Part shown: piece after piece, positions 55,622-64,000 of the stretch
Position numbering within the stretch: the stretch's first letter is position 1
Layout of the letters: each line of letters starts with the position of its first letter
NCBI GenBank assembly: GCA_001600635.1
Contig: BCKL01000002.1
Coordinates: 1,513,216 to 1,577,215 of the forward strand
Length of the DNA: 64,000 bases
Reading direction: 5' to 3'
DNA from: Leucosporidium creatinivorum
Taxonomy: Eukaryota > Basidiomycota > Microbotryomycetes > Leucosporidiales > Leucosporidiaceae
Translations under genes and position numbers: made by a program
The notes under the pieces: model-generated
Database searches by the model: none
Told to the model about the DNA's origin: nothing
What the model saw: only the letters and a program-made list of their open reading frames with translations

Positions 55622-56853
55622 CGTTGACAGCTTGCCAGTGTACTTGCTAACAGAGCAGGGGCGGTCTTTTTTGGCAGCATTTTAGTGTGCGGAGAGGAAT
55701 GACAAGAAGCTCCCTTCTACAGTCTCCAAGCACCCAAGGCCCACATATTGTTGAGAGTGAGAAGCCTTAGTCATTGCTGAGCCAACTCCGTCACCTTGCA
55801 CTGGCCACCAATGACGTCTTCAAGCTTCTTCCTCTGCGGCTCTGCACCATACTCCTCATCATCATCATTAGCACCTCAACAACCTTGAGCCTGTTGAGCA
55901 GGATGCTTAGGTCACCACTTCCAATTCATCATCAGCTTCAGCAGCACCCTCTCTCTCCCTTCCTTTTGACCTCCGTTTGAGTCCGACCGCGGCAACCTCT
56001 CATCCTCCTCACCTTTTGCTCTGCACACTCTCCCATTGCTTCACCAACTCAGCGGAATGTGTATCAGTCACTACTCCAACTTTGGGACAGCAAGGAGGAG
56101 ATTTGGGATGGGAGCCCCTAGTGGACTTGGGGTGGATTCTAGTCCCCAGCGTGGGCGCTCACTTGGCTGTCTCTTTAGACTCTGTCTGATCAAGTACAAT
56201 GCCAGATGAGCTTGTGTAGCTAGTCCTTGATGCATTGAAACTCTGTCTGATTGAGGACAATGCCAGTCCTCTGCAACATCTGTGCATTGGGCTGACAGCC
56301 TGAAAAGTTGGATGCTCTAAGCCAGACCTTTCTATCGCTCTCCTCAGTTCTAGCAAAGCTCTAATACATAGCAGTGATACAGAACTACTCACCTGTTGCT
56401 CTCCTCAGTTCTAGCGAAGCTGAAGAAGAGAGACAGTCCCTGCTCAGCGCGCATCTGACTTGACCGCGCCTGAGTGGATAGGGATCCACCTCCACCTCAC
56501 TCCCTGCAACGTGGAGTCGCATACTCCAATCCCTAAAGACCGTTCCCTCCTATCCCTACTCTCCCTGAGCTCCCACACAAGGAGCGAGTCCCTTGTGACT
56601 TGAGCCGAGCCGCCTAAGTCCGAGCCAGCGGAGGAAAGGCAAGGGAGAGGTGATGGAGGACGAAGCTGTTGAAGTAGTCGAGGTAGAGGCGGGGGTAGAT
56701 GCTGCAGTAGACGATACCAAGGACGAATGATGATGATGATGACCAACTTGAGCGAGGAGGATGCTGAGACGAGTGCGAAGCAAAGGCGAAGCGAGTGACA
56801 GGCGAAGGGGAGTTGTGCTTCGAGTAGGTAGGAGGATTAGAGGGTCTTAATAC
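55622..56853. other. Low-information sequence with trinucleotide runs
   Basis: No gene is supported. It contains ATC/GAT microsatellite runs (near 55858 and 56727), a repeated CTCTCCTCAGTTCTAGC block (56339 and 56400), and an early copy of the GGATGCTCTAAGCCAGACC motif at 56311 that recurs in the satellite to the right. Confidence 0.45.
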
Positions 56854-57765
56854 TTTCTCCTGCGAGGGTGCAGTTTCCCTGTTGTAGCTTGTCAGGGGAG
56901 CGTGTTGAGCCTTTTAGGAGTCTCTCCACCTCTGTCAGCATCCACTACAGCTCACCAAGTCTGCATCTGTCCGTCTTGCTGGAAAAGTTGGATGCGTCAA
57001 GGACCGTGCTACACCCGTCAATAATGTAACTGTCTTCTTGGATNGCTGGCCCAAAAGGCTAGTAGAACAAGTNNGCACTTGTTCTCTTGACGGACTATTT
57101 GAACCCCAGAAGTGAAGGTGGAGGCTAGGCCTTCACAGGATGCTCTAAGCCAGACCTTTCTCCTGCGAGGGTGCAGTTTCCCTGTTGTAGCTTGTCAGGG
57201 GAGCGTGTTGAGCCTTTTAGGAGTCTCTCCACCTCTGTCAGCATCCACTACAGCTCACCAAGTCTGCATCTGTCCGTCTTGCTGGAAAAGTTGGATGCGT
57301 CAAGGACCGTGCTACACCCGTCAATAATGTAACTGTCTTCTTGGATNGCTGGCCCAAAAGGCTAGTAGAACAAGTNNGCACTTGTTCTCTTGACGGACTA
57401 TNTGAACCCCAGAAGTGAAGGTGGAGGCTAGGCCTTCACAGGATGCTCTAAGCCAGACCTTTCTCCTGCGAGGGTGCAGTTTCCCTGTTGTAGCTTGTCA
57501 GGGGAGCGTGTTGAGCCTTTTAGGAGTCTCTCCACCTCTGTCAGCATCCACTACAGCTCACCAAGTCTGCATCTGTCCGTCTTGCTGGAAAAGTTGGATG
57601 CGTCAAGGACCGTGCTACACCCGTCAATAATGTAACTGTCTTCTTGGATCGCTGGCCCAAAAGTCTAGTAGAACAAGTCGGCACTTGTTCTCTTGATGGA
57701 CTATTTGAACCCCAGAAGTGAAGGTGGAGGCTAGGCCTTCACAGGATGCTCTAAGACAGACCTTT
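56854..57765 (+). repeat. 303 bp tandem repeat, three full units
   Basis: Units begin at 56854, 57157, 57460 and (partial) 57763, each with TTTCTCCTGCGAGGGTGCAG. Spacing is exactly 303 bp and the units are almost identical. Ambiguous bases (N) fall at the same phase in units 1 and 2 (57044 and 57347; 57073-57074 and 57376-57377), plus 57402. The open frame seen in each unit is identical by repetition and not evidence of coding. Confidence 0.95.
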
Positions 57766-57923
57766 CTCCTGCGAGGGTGCAGTTTCCCTCTTGTACCTTA
57801 GTCGGATGCTCTAAGCCAGACCTTTCTCCTGCAAGGGTGCAGTTTCCCTATTGTACCTTAGTCGGATGCTCTAAGCCAGACCTTTCTCCTGCAAGGGTGC
57901 AGTTTCCCTGTCTCTGAGAGGGT
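57744..57923 (+). repeat. 60 bp tandem subrepeat, three units
   Basis: Units start at 57744, 57804 and 57864 with GGATGCTCTAAG(A/C)CAGACC, then TTTCTCCTGC and GGGTGCAGTTTCCCT. They derive from the boundary of the 303 bp unit. Confidence 0.9.
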
Positions 57924-58050
57924 CAGTTACATCCAGCTTCTGCACCTTCAGAATGATCTGGGGAGGGAGGGAAGAGAGGAGAGGGGATGGAAGTTTGGCT
58001 GGGGGGGACTTAGCGGTGTGCGTCTCGCCTCGGCCAGGGGAAGCGGCGGC

Positions 58051-58515
58051 TCAAGCGTAAGTTTGAGGGGCCCTGGGGGCTAGGGAAGATGTAGGGGGTG
58101 GCAAAATGGCCGAAACAGCCCGCAAGAGCTCCCTCTGCGGGTCTTGAGGTGCTGGAGGGCCTTGGAGGCCGAAGAGGTCGAGGTTTTGCGCAAAGACAAA
58201 GGCCTCCTCCTGAGCGGGAAGTGGGTGGTAGGCCTGGGGAGGGGCGCTGGGTGGGGCTGAGTGGTTGGTCTCGAGTAACATGCTGGTGCAGAGGTCTAGC
58301 GTGGCAAGGTAGCTGGTTTGCTGAGCATTGCTGAGGGGCAGTCCGCCCGAGAGGCCTGTGAGAGAGGTGAGAAGCTGCAGAGCAGTGCTGCAGGGGGATA
58401 CGACCCCATTAGCCGGCTCTATAGCCATGTTGCAGCTCTTTCCAGTTGACGGCGAAGGTGGTCTCCTGGTAATGCTGATGGCCTCAGTGTCGAGGATGTC
58501 GATGCCTTCACGCAC
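58051..58515 (-). CDS. Unrecognised reverse open frame next to the copia fragment
   Basis: A 154-codon frame. The part from the internal Met MAIEPANGV (about 58430) onward looks protein-like (TALQLLTSLTGLSGGLPLSN, YLATLDLCTSMLLETNHS), while the part upstream of it is antisense to copia gag. No family is recognised. It could be the 3' end of a gene interrupted by the retroelement, or chance. Confidence 0.3.
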   Translation of the reverse strand: MREGIDILDTEAISITRRPPSPSTGKSCNMAIEPANGVVSPCSTALQLLTSLTGLSGGLPLSNAQQTSYLATLDLCTSMLLETNHSAPPSAPPQAYHPLPAQEEAFVFAQNLDLFGLQGPPAPQDPQRELLRAVSAILPPPTSSLAPRAPQTYA

Positions 58516-59405
58516 AAGTTCAAGTCCACCTTGGAGCTCGCCAAGACGAAGGGACTCACCCTCGACAACCTCGTCTTCATTCTTGCTATGCGTGGCCTCC
58601 CCCCTTCGCTTGCAAACACGACCAAGATCTTCCTCGCCACCAAGTTGACCGTTGCCAACAGCGTCACCACCTTCCCCGCGCTCGCGGACCTCTTCTCGTC
58701 AATCAGGGAGGCGGTCATCAAGACCAGCAAACGCAACAACGGCGGATCCTCCTCGGCTCTCATCACCAACAAGTCCAAGTCGCGCTCGGGCAAGTCCGAC
58801 CGCGGCCCACCTCCCGGCCCGTGCCCCGCCTGCAAGCGGATCCACTGGCTCGACGACTGCAAGCACCCCGACAAGGAGAAGAAGCAGCTCGAGCTTGCCC
58901 TCGGTAGGAAGGCCAGGGGAGAGGCGAGGAGGAGGGCCAAGGAGAAGGAGGGCGCCAGCGCCAACATCGCTGAGCTAAAGTCCGACTCGGCCGCTTTGAC
59001 ATCTCCTCCAACAACGACGGAGGATCGGCGCACATCGCTGACATCGGCGACTTCGGCTACGCGCACGGAGCCAGCGCCCACGTCGGTGTCGGAGCCGGAG
59101 CAAAGAAGATCGACGGAGCAATCGTCCTCGACTGTGGAGCCTCGGTCTGCTTCACCAGCAACTCGTCCATCCTCCGCAACGTCAAGGACATCAAGCCCAT
59201 GGAGATCGACGGCATCATCCCCGGAGCGCGCGCAACCAAGGTCGGAACCCTCGACCTTCGCACCACCAAGGGCAAGATCGTCACGCTCGGCACCGTTTTC
59301 TTTCTCAAGTCGCTTGCCTACACCCTCATCTCGACCGCCGTCCTCACCAGGACCTTTGGCGTCGAGATCAAGATCACCAAGACGGGAGCCATCTTGAGAA
59401 GCCCA
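58455..59405 (+). mobile_element. Truncated Ty1/copia retrotransposon fragment (gag to protease)
   Basis: The forward frame holds the end of a copia Gag (LSVEDVDAFTHKFKSTLELA, GLPPSLANTTKIFLATKL) with a zinc knuckle, CPACKRIHWLDDC (C-x2-C-x3-H-x4-C), and a Lys-rich tail. The aspartic protease follows in another frame: IVLDCGASVCFT (DxGA catalytic loop), IIPGARATKVGTL and LAYTLISTAVL. A one-base shift near 58995 separates the two. The 5' part of gag, integrase, reverse transcriptase and LTRs are missing, so it is dead. It is a relative, not a copy, of the element at 61.5 kb: the protease blocks are clearly homologous but differ at many residues. Confidence 0.88.
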
Positions 59406-59988
59406 CACAGACGCGGTGCTGAGGTTTGCAATGGCAACTGGACGCTTCCCTGGCTACCATTTGGGGAAGCTGGAGACGGATCAGCGGAGGAAGAAGCCTG
59501 AGGCTCAGGGATGAGTGGACATCGAGGTGAGTTGCACAGAGGTCTCTCTACAATTGTGGAGAGGAGAGGTTGAGCAAGGTGGATGAAGTGAGAAGTTGGG
59601 CAGAGGGGGAAGGACTTGGCGCATTGAAGCTCGAGGCCGAGGCAGCGAGGGGATTTTGGTCAGAGGTCAAGTCTTGATGATGATGATGATGAGTAGCTTC
59701 TCGATGGTCTCTTGTAGGTAGACACCCAGGTTACCCACCACACTATTACAGTATCTGCACCCTTCCAGGCCTTAGCCATCCCTCCTCCTCCTCCTCTCCG
59801 CTTTGTCTACTCATATAGGTGGTCTCAATGGGCGAAAGCTTGACATAGACTGAAACACAATACAATAAACTAAACTAAACTAAAGTAAACGAAATTAAAC
59901 TCGAGAAGCCCAACCGCGAGATCATCACCAAGGGAGTCATCCGGGCCGGCCTCATCGTCCTCGACCTCGTCCCCTCAGTGAGTCTACC
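59406..59988. other. Inter-element spacer with microsatellites
   Basis: It contains a GATGAT run near 59677 and an AAACT-type pentanucleotide tract at about 59862-59900, the most AT-rich patch of the window. No gene is seen. Confidence 0.45.
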
Positions 59989-60690
59989 TTGGCTATTGCA
60001 CCCAGCAACAAAGTGGCAGAGGCGCGGGAGACGAGTGAGACGAGCAGAAGGAGGGAGAAGGGAGAGGGAGCCGAGCCAATTTTCGCTAAGTCGTGCTGGG
60101 GGCTCGAGGGGCTGGGGAAGGCGACGACGGCGCTTCGAGCGGCTCACAAAGCCCAGGTGATGCAGGGATGGGCAGAACAGTGGGCCTCTGCTCCCACTGG
60201 TGCTGCCCTTCGCCTCATCGACCGCGCTCCCCCCGGTCCTCGAGTCGCCCGCCTTCGCACCGGCCTACCTCGGCCTCACTCCTCGCTCCTCACCCAGCTT
60301 CGGACCGGTCGCTCGCACCTCAACGCATCTCTCCGCACCATTGGCGTCCACTCAACGGGCCTATGCAATTGCGGCAAGCTCGAAACGCGGCACCATTTCC
60401 TCCTGGCCTGCCCTCTCCATCGCCGAGCCCGTCAACAGCTTCAACACGACGTGGGAGACAACGACTTCGACCTCTGTTCCCTCCTCTCCAACCCCTCTGC
60501 ATCCCCGCCACCCTCTGCTACATCACAGCAACCGACCGCTTCCCGCGGTACTTTGCGATTCCCAAGCCGCCCTCTCCCTCTCCTTCGCCTTCTCTCTCGG
60601 CGTCGGAACAGCGCAGGCGCGCTAGGATGGATACGATGAGGTTGATCGAGTTGCAGGAAGAGGAGGGTGCAGACGGAGATGACGAGGAGG
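59989..60690 (+). mobile_element. LINE (non-LTR retrotransposon) 3' end relic
   Basis: A 216-codon frame contains the end of a LINE polyprotein: ALRAAHKAQVMQGWAEQWA, RTGLPRPHSSLLTQLRTGRS, LNASLRTIGVHSTGLCNCG, KLETRHHFLLACPLHRRARQ. The QLRTG-x-S-x-LN line and the C-x-C-x7-H-x4-C knuckle are standard at the C-terminus of Tad/I-like elements. The expected last block (YITATDRFPRYF) lies in another frame, so there is an indel near 60480. The reverse transcriptase and endonuclease domains are absent. It is a typical 5'-truncated, decayed copy. Confidence 0.82.
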
Positions 60691-61459
60691 AGGAGTAGGC
60701 GAGAGAGGGAGTTGGAGGAGCGGAGATGGGAGGGGAGAGCATGTAGGAGAGTAGGGTCAGGGGAGGGCTAGGCGGATGGGTTGGAGGCTAGGAGCGGAGT
60801 TTCAAGCAGCGGAGGCGGACAAGGGATGGAGGACAAGTCAATGGAGGGGCGGAGGGACTGTTGAGACGGCCGACTACTACCTCATGATCGGCATCTACCA
60901 CAAGTTCTACCACGAGATCATCATCATCATCTACCTCATTGTCTACCTCATCATGTACACCAGCAGTACGTCTTCCTCGAGTCCATCTCCCACCAGTTCG
61001 ATTCCTCTTCGGCGCGCCTCCAAGTGTCGGCCCTCTCTCCGCAACTTTCACTCGTCCCTCTTGGCCAGGTACTCGCTGAAGAGGGTTTACTCCCACTGGG
61101 TATCATCTAGGAGGAGTATGGAAAGATTTGGTGGAAGTGAGGGAGGCGAGTCTTTGGGGTTAAGACCCGAGGCCGGGCGCTCACCTGGGTCTCTCTTCAG
61201 CTAGTTTGAAGCAGTCGACCTTGGGTGAGTTTGAGTAGTTGTAGCATGTCTGTAAGGAGCTAGTATGAAGCAGTCGACCTCAGGCTTCCATAGGTTACGA
61301 GCCCAATCAACCTACAGCCCGACTGCTCGCTCAAAAGACGCAAGTCAAGTCAGGTCAGACTTTGCCACCCGCTCATATGCTACGCTACAGCTTTGCGGAG
61401 CTCGCCCAGCCGACCTAGGCCACTCCTAATCGACTACACTACACCCTCCCACCGCTCCC
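60691..61459. other. Spacer between LINE relic and copia element
   Basis: No gene is seen. It holds ATC-repeat sequence near 60915 and a short imperfect direct repeat (TGAAGCAGTCGACCT at 61206 and 61265). An LTR for the following element would be expected here, but I cannot define its ends. Confidence 0.4.
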
Positions 61460-63265
61460 TTGTCAAGAGGACGGCTCAAACTCGACTTCCAAGTCGAAGC
61501 AACGCGTCAGCCTAGGCTTTCGCTCAACAGCGGCTCCGCAGCAGCCCCACCACCACCCCACCACCTCCACCTCAGCAGCTATGGCCGACAGGACAACAAA
61601 GCGCCCAAGCGTATTGTCCAGCAAAGCGTCAAGGCTACCAGCTTCGGCACTCTTGCTTCCGACCGTCATCTCATTGGCCCCAGCAACTACCTCAAGTCGG
61701 CCAAGCACGTCAAGCTCGTCCTCGGTCGCTCCTGCAAGGACCTCTTCCTCACAAACGACCCGCCGTCGCAGGATAAGACCTCGTTTGAGTACCGCGAGTG
61801 GGATGCTCGCCAAACGGCCGCCTGCGCTTTTGTCTCGACATCTCTCGGCGATGGAGTAGCGGATGTCATTCCCGACAAGGCGTTCACCCGCAAAGCCATG
61901 TGGGACAAGTTGGAGAGGAGCTACAACCCGCCCTCGGCCAGCACACTCGAAGCCGGAGTCAAAAAGGTCCTCTTGACTTCGCTCGTCAACAACCCGACCG
62001 TTGACCAGCACAACGAGCTCACTCGCACCATCCTCCGCGACATCACCGACCTCATCAACAAGGGCATCACTTGCAATGTCCTCTTCTTCATCCTCATCAA
62101 GCTCGGTCTCCCTCCCTCGCTTGAGACGGCCGTCAATATCTTCCTCTCGACCAGGATCAAGACGAACGAGGATGGCAGCGTCGTCTTCCCCAGCGTCAAC
62201 GACCTCTTGTCGGCGACTCGCGAGCAGGTCATCAGGACGAGCCAGGAGTCCCCTCAGTCGGCTCTCTTCGGCGGAGCCCACTCAGGCGGAGGCAAGTCGG
62301 ACTGGAAGCCTCCCAGCAACTGCTCCCGTGGCAAGTGGCATTGGCTCAACGACTGCCCTCGCCCCAACGCGCCCGCCGCCAAGAAGAAGCTCATGGATGC
62401 GAGGAAGAAGAAGGCCGACGCTCACAAGAAGAGGGAAAAGACCGAGGCCGCCAACGTTGCCTCTCCCTTGGAGCACAACGCCTCGGTCGCCTTGCTCGAC
62501 GCTGAAAACGGATCGTCGTCTCCCGCTCCCGAGTCCGCCGCCGCCTACGAGCACGGGCTTAGCTCCTGGATCGCCGAGGTGAGCTCGGCGAAGGGAGCCA
62601 TCATCCTCGACTGCGGCGCCAGCGCCAACATGACGGGGGACCTCGCCCTTCTCACCAATGTCAAGTCGATCCCCAAGATGGCCATCAACGGAGTCGCCCC
62701 CGGAGCCGTTGCCACCCACGTCGGAGAGATCGCGCTCAAGATGCCCTCGGAAAGGATCCTTTGCCTCGGCACGTGCTTCTTCGTTCCCTCCCTCGCCATC
62801 ACGCTCATCTCGACCAACGTTCTCGCCAAGACCGTCGGCTTCAAGGTCACCATCAACTCGGGCGGAGCCAAGATCCAGGACAAGTCAGGGCGCTCTCGTC
62901 ATCTCGGCTTCCCTCCGCAACAGCCTCCTCCACCTCGACTGCAGTTTCTGTACGTCTCGCCCCTCGGGGTTCGTCGCCGCTCCGTCGTCAAAGGTAGATG
63001 GGCTGACAGCACATCGACGCCTGTGCCACCGATCTCCCCCTCTATTCAGGAGCTTGTGAAGTCGGGCGCCGTCTCGGGCCTTGATGTTGCAGTGACTGAT
63101 AACAGTGTAGATGAAGTGAAAAAGTGCAAGGCGTGTGTTCAAGCGAAAGCTACACAGTTGCCATTCCCCCCTCCCCTTCCCTCGCGTCCGACATCCTCAA
63201 GCTCTTCTACTCGGGTCTCCTCGACTTCGGCACTCGCACCTTCGGAGGGGCACGCTACGCCATGA
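61460..63265 (+). mobile_element. Ty1/copia retrotransposon: Gag, protease and pre-integrase region
   Basis: One 601-codon frame. Gag core: IGPSNYLKSAKHVKLVLGR, YREWDARQTAACAFVS, GVKKVLLTSLVNNPTVDQHN and KLGLPPSLETAVNIFLSTR. A degenerate zinc knuckle follows (CSRGKWHWLNDC; the first Cys of the knuckle appears to be Ser). The protease is ILDCGASANMTGDLALL with the DCGA catalytic motif and ITLISTNVLAKTVGF. The GAG-pre-integrase HxxC-type end is KKCKACVQAKATQLPF. The nearest ATG-started peptide (61581) is in a different frame, so the native start is unclear. The integrase core is in another frame after a C-run near 63166-63172. Confidence 0.9.
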
Positions 63266-64000
63266 CGATCACCGACGACGTGAGTCGCCTCCTCGAGGTC
63301 AGGCTCCTCAAGAACAAGAGCAACGCCTCCGCCAAGTTCAAGTCCTGGCTCGCCTCCGCCGAATGCTCTACCGGCAAGAAGCTCATTGCCTTCCGTACGG
63401 ACAACGGCGGCGAGTACCTTTCCAAGGAGTTCATCGCCTACCTCGACGAGCGCGGGATCAAGCACGAGCTCACCATCCCCTACACGCCTTGCAACAACGC
63501 GCGCGCTGAGCGCATCAACCGCACTCTCGCAGAATCGCTTTGCGCCCTCCTCTTCCAGTCGGGGATGGGCAAGCAGTGGTGGGAAGAGGCGCTCAAGTAC
63601 ACCATGCACGTCTACAACGGCACCGGCCACACCGCGCTCAAAGGCAAGACTCCCATCTTCCGCTGGAGCGGCAAGATGCCTTCTCTCGCCCACATCCGCA
63701 CCTTCGGCATTCGCGCTCGCGTCTATCGAGCAGGAGCTCTAGACCTCCGCCATTGTCATGTACCACATCATCATGTACCTCATCATCTACCCTCATTGCC
63801 TACCTCGACCTCATGTACCACTACAACATTTTGGCCATTGTCCGCCTCCTCGGTTCCAGCCTTCCTCGGCGTCGGGCTTTCGCCATCCTTGACCTTCGCT
63901 TCCTTGACCTCTCCTGGACGTCCAGATCATCGGAAGAGTAGTAATCCTCACCAGGGGATCACTGGGAGAAGTTTGGTGGAGTTTGGTGGAGTTTGGGAAT
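63173..64000 (+). mobile_element. Copia integrase (frameshifted, truncated, open at window edge)
   Basis: In the forward frame of ATG 63262 the retroviral-type integrase core is readable: GGARYAMTITDDVSRLLEV, LIAFRTDNGGEYLSKEF (second catalytic Asp) and NNARAERINRTLAESLC (catalytic Glu). The usual first catalytic Asp is replaced: FYSGLL has Gly (GGT at 63214-63216) where HSDL is expected. Homology stops after IRTFGIRARVY (about 63725). Beyond it the frame stays open to the edge as His/Pro/Ser low-complexity sequence resembling the ATC-rich tract at 60.9 kb. Reverse transcriptase is not present in the window. Confidence 0.85.

Noticed and set aside
57112-57630. Two identical 71-codon open frames as a tandem gene family
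   Set aside because: They are the same stretch of the 303 bp satellite read twice; there is no codon signal, start context or homology, and the units contain N bases.
58419-59408. A 329-codon reverse frame across the copia fragment
   Set aside because: It is antisense to the Gag zinc knuckle and protease, which are clearly on the forward strand.
61463-62281. A 272-codon reverse frame at the second copia element
   Set aside because: Antisense to the Gag core; long only because of the GC-rich codon bias.
1-64000. CRISPR arrays, rRNA genes, bacterial operons or prophage
   Set aside because: No regularly spaced short repeats with unique spacers, no rRNA signatures, and pervasive spliceosomal introns; the only tandem array is the 303/60 bp satellite without spacers.

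Overview
The window is nuclear DNA of a GC-rich basidiomycete fungus, most likely a Pucciniomycotina (Microbotryomycetes-type) yeast. The evidence is that almost every gene is cut by several 50-100 bp introns with GTGAGT-like donors and a CTGAC branch site just before the acceptor, and that the gene set is fungal: a PDR ABC transporter, Atg10, Ste11, Gpc1, a Zn2Cys6 factor and a Ctp1-type carrier. The genus is an inference.

Left and middle part (1-49.5 kb), ordinary genes. A partial gene enters from the left edge. Then come a Ser/Thr-rich single-pass membrane protein (+), a PDR-type ABC transporter (-), a mitochondrial J-domain protein (-), an inverted relic of the ABC transporter 3' end (+), a SAM methyltransferase (+), ATG10 (-), an acyl-CoA dehydrogenase (+), a small Ser/Tyr/Asn-rich protein (-), GPC1 (+) and a Zn2Cys6 regulator (+). 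These are followed by an RraA/HMG-aldolase family protein (-), a mitochondrial tricarboxylate carrier (+), an ATP-grasp protein (-), an aconitase (+), an amidohydrolase (-), an MFS sugar transporter (+) with an exon-intron fragment of itself just downstream, the MAPKKK STE11 (-), two paralogous secreted Cys-rich proteins (-) and a membrane protein (+). From 23 to 38 kb the enzymes, carriers and a regulator sit close together and could form a loose organic-acid or aromatic-acid utilisation neighbourhood. This is a hypothesis only.

Right part (49.4-64 kb), decayed DNA. There is one intact tRNA-Lys(UUU) gene with an intron. The rest is relics and repeats: a 0.54 kb segment ending inside that tRNA and copied directly 5.6 kb downstream, two blocks of an ABC-transporter pseudogene (one with an internal inversion), a 303 bp tandem satellite containing ambiguous bases, a 60 bp subrepeat, a truncated copia gag-protease fragment, a LINE 3' end, and a larger copia element whose integrase frame runs off the window edge.

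No CRISPR array, rRNA or prokaryote-type operon was seen. The most interesting items are the three-way scattering of one ABC transporter (including an inverted duplication flanking the J-protein gene), the tRNA-broken segmental duplication, the satellite, the start codon apparently split by an intron, and the GC-AG introns.
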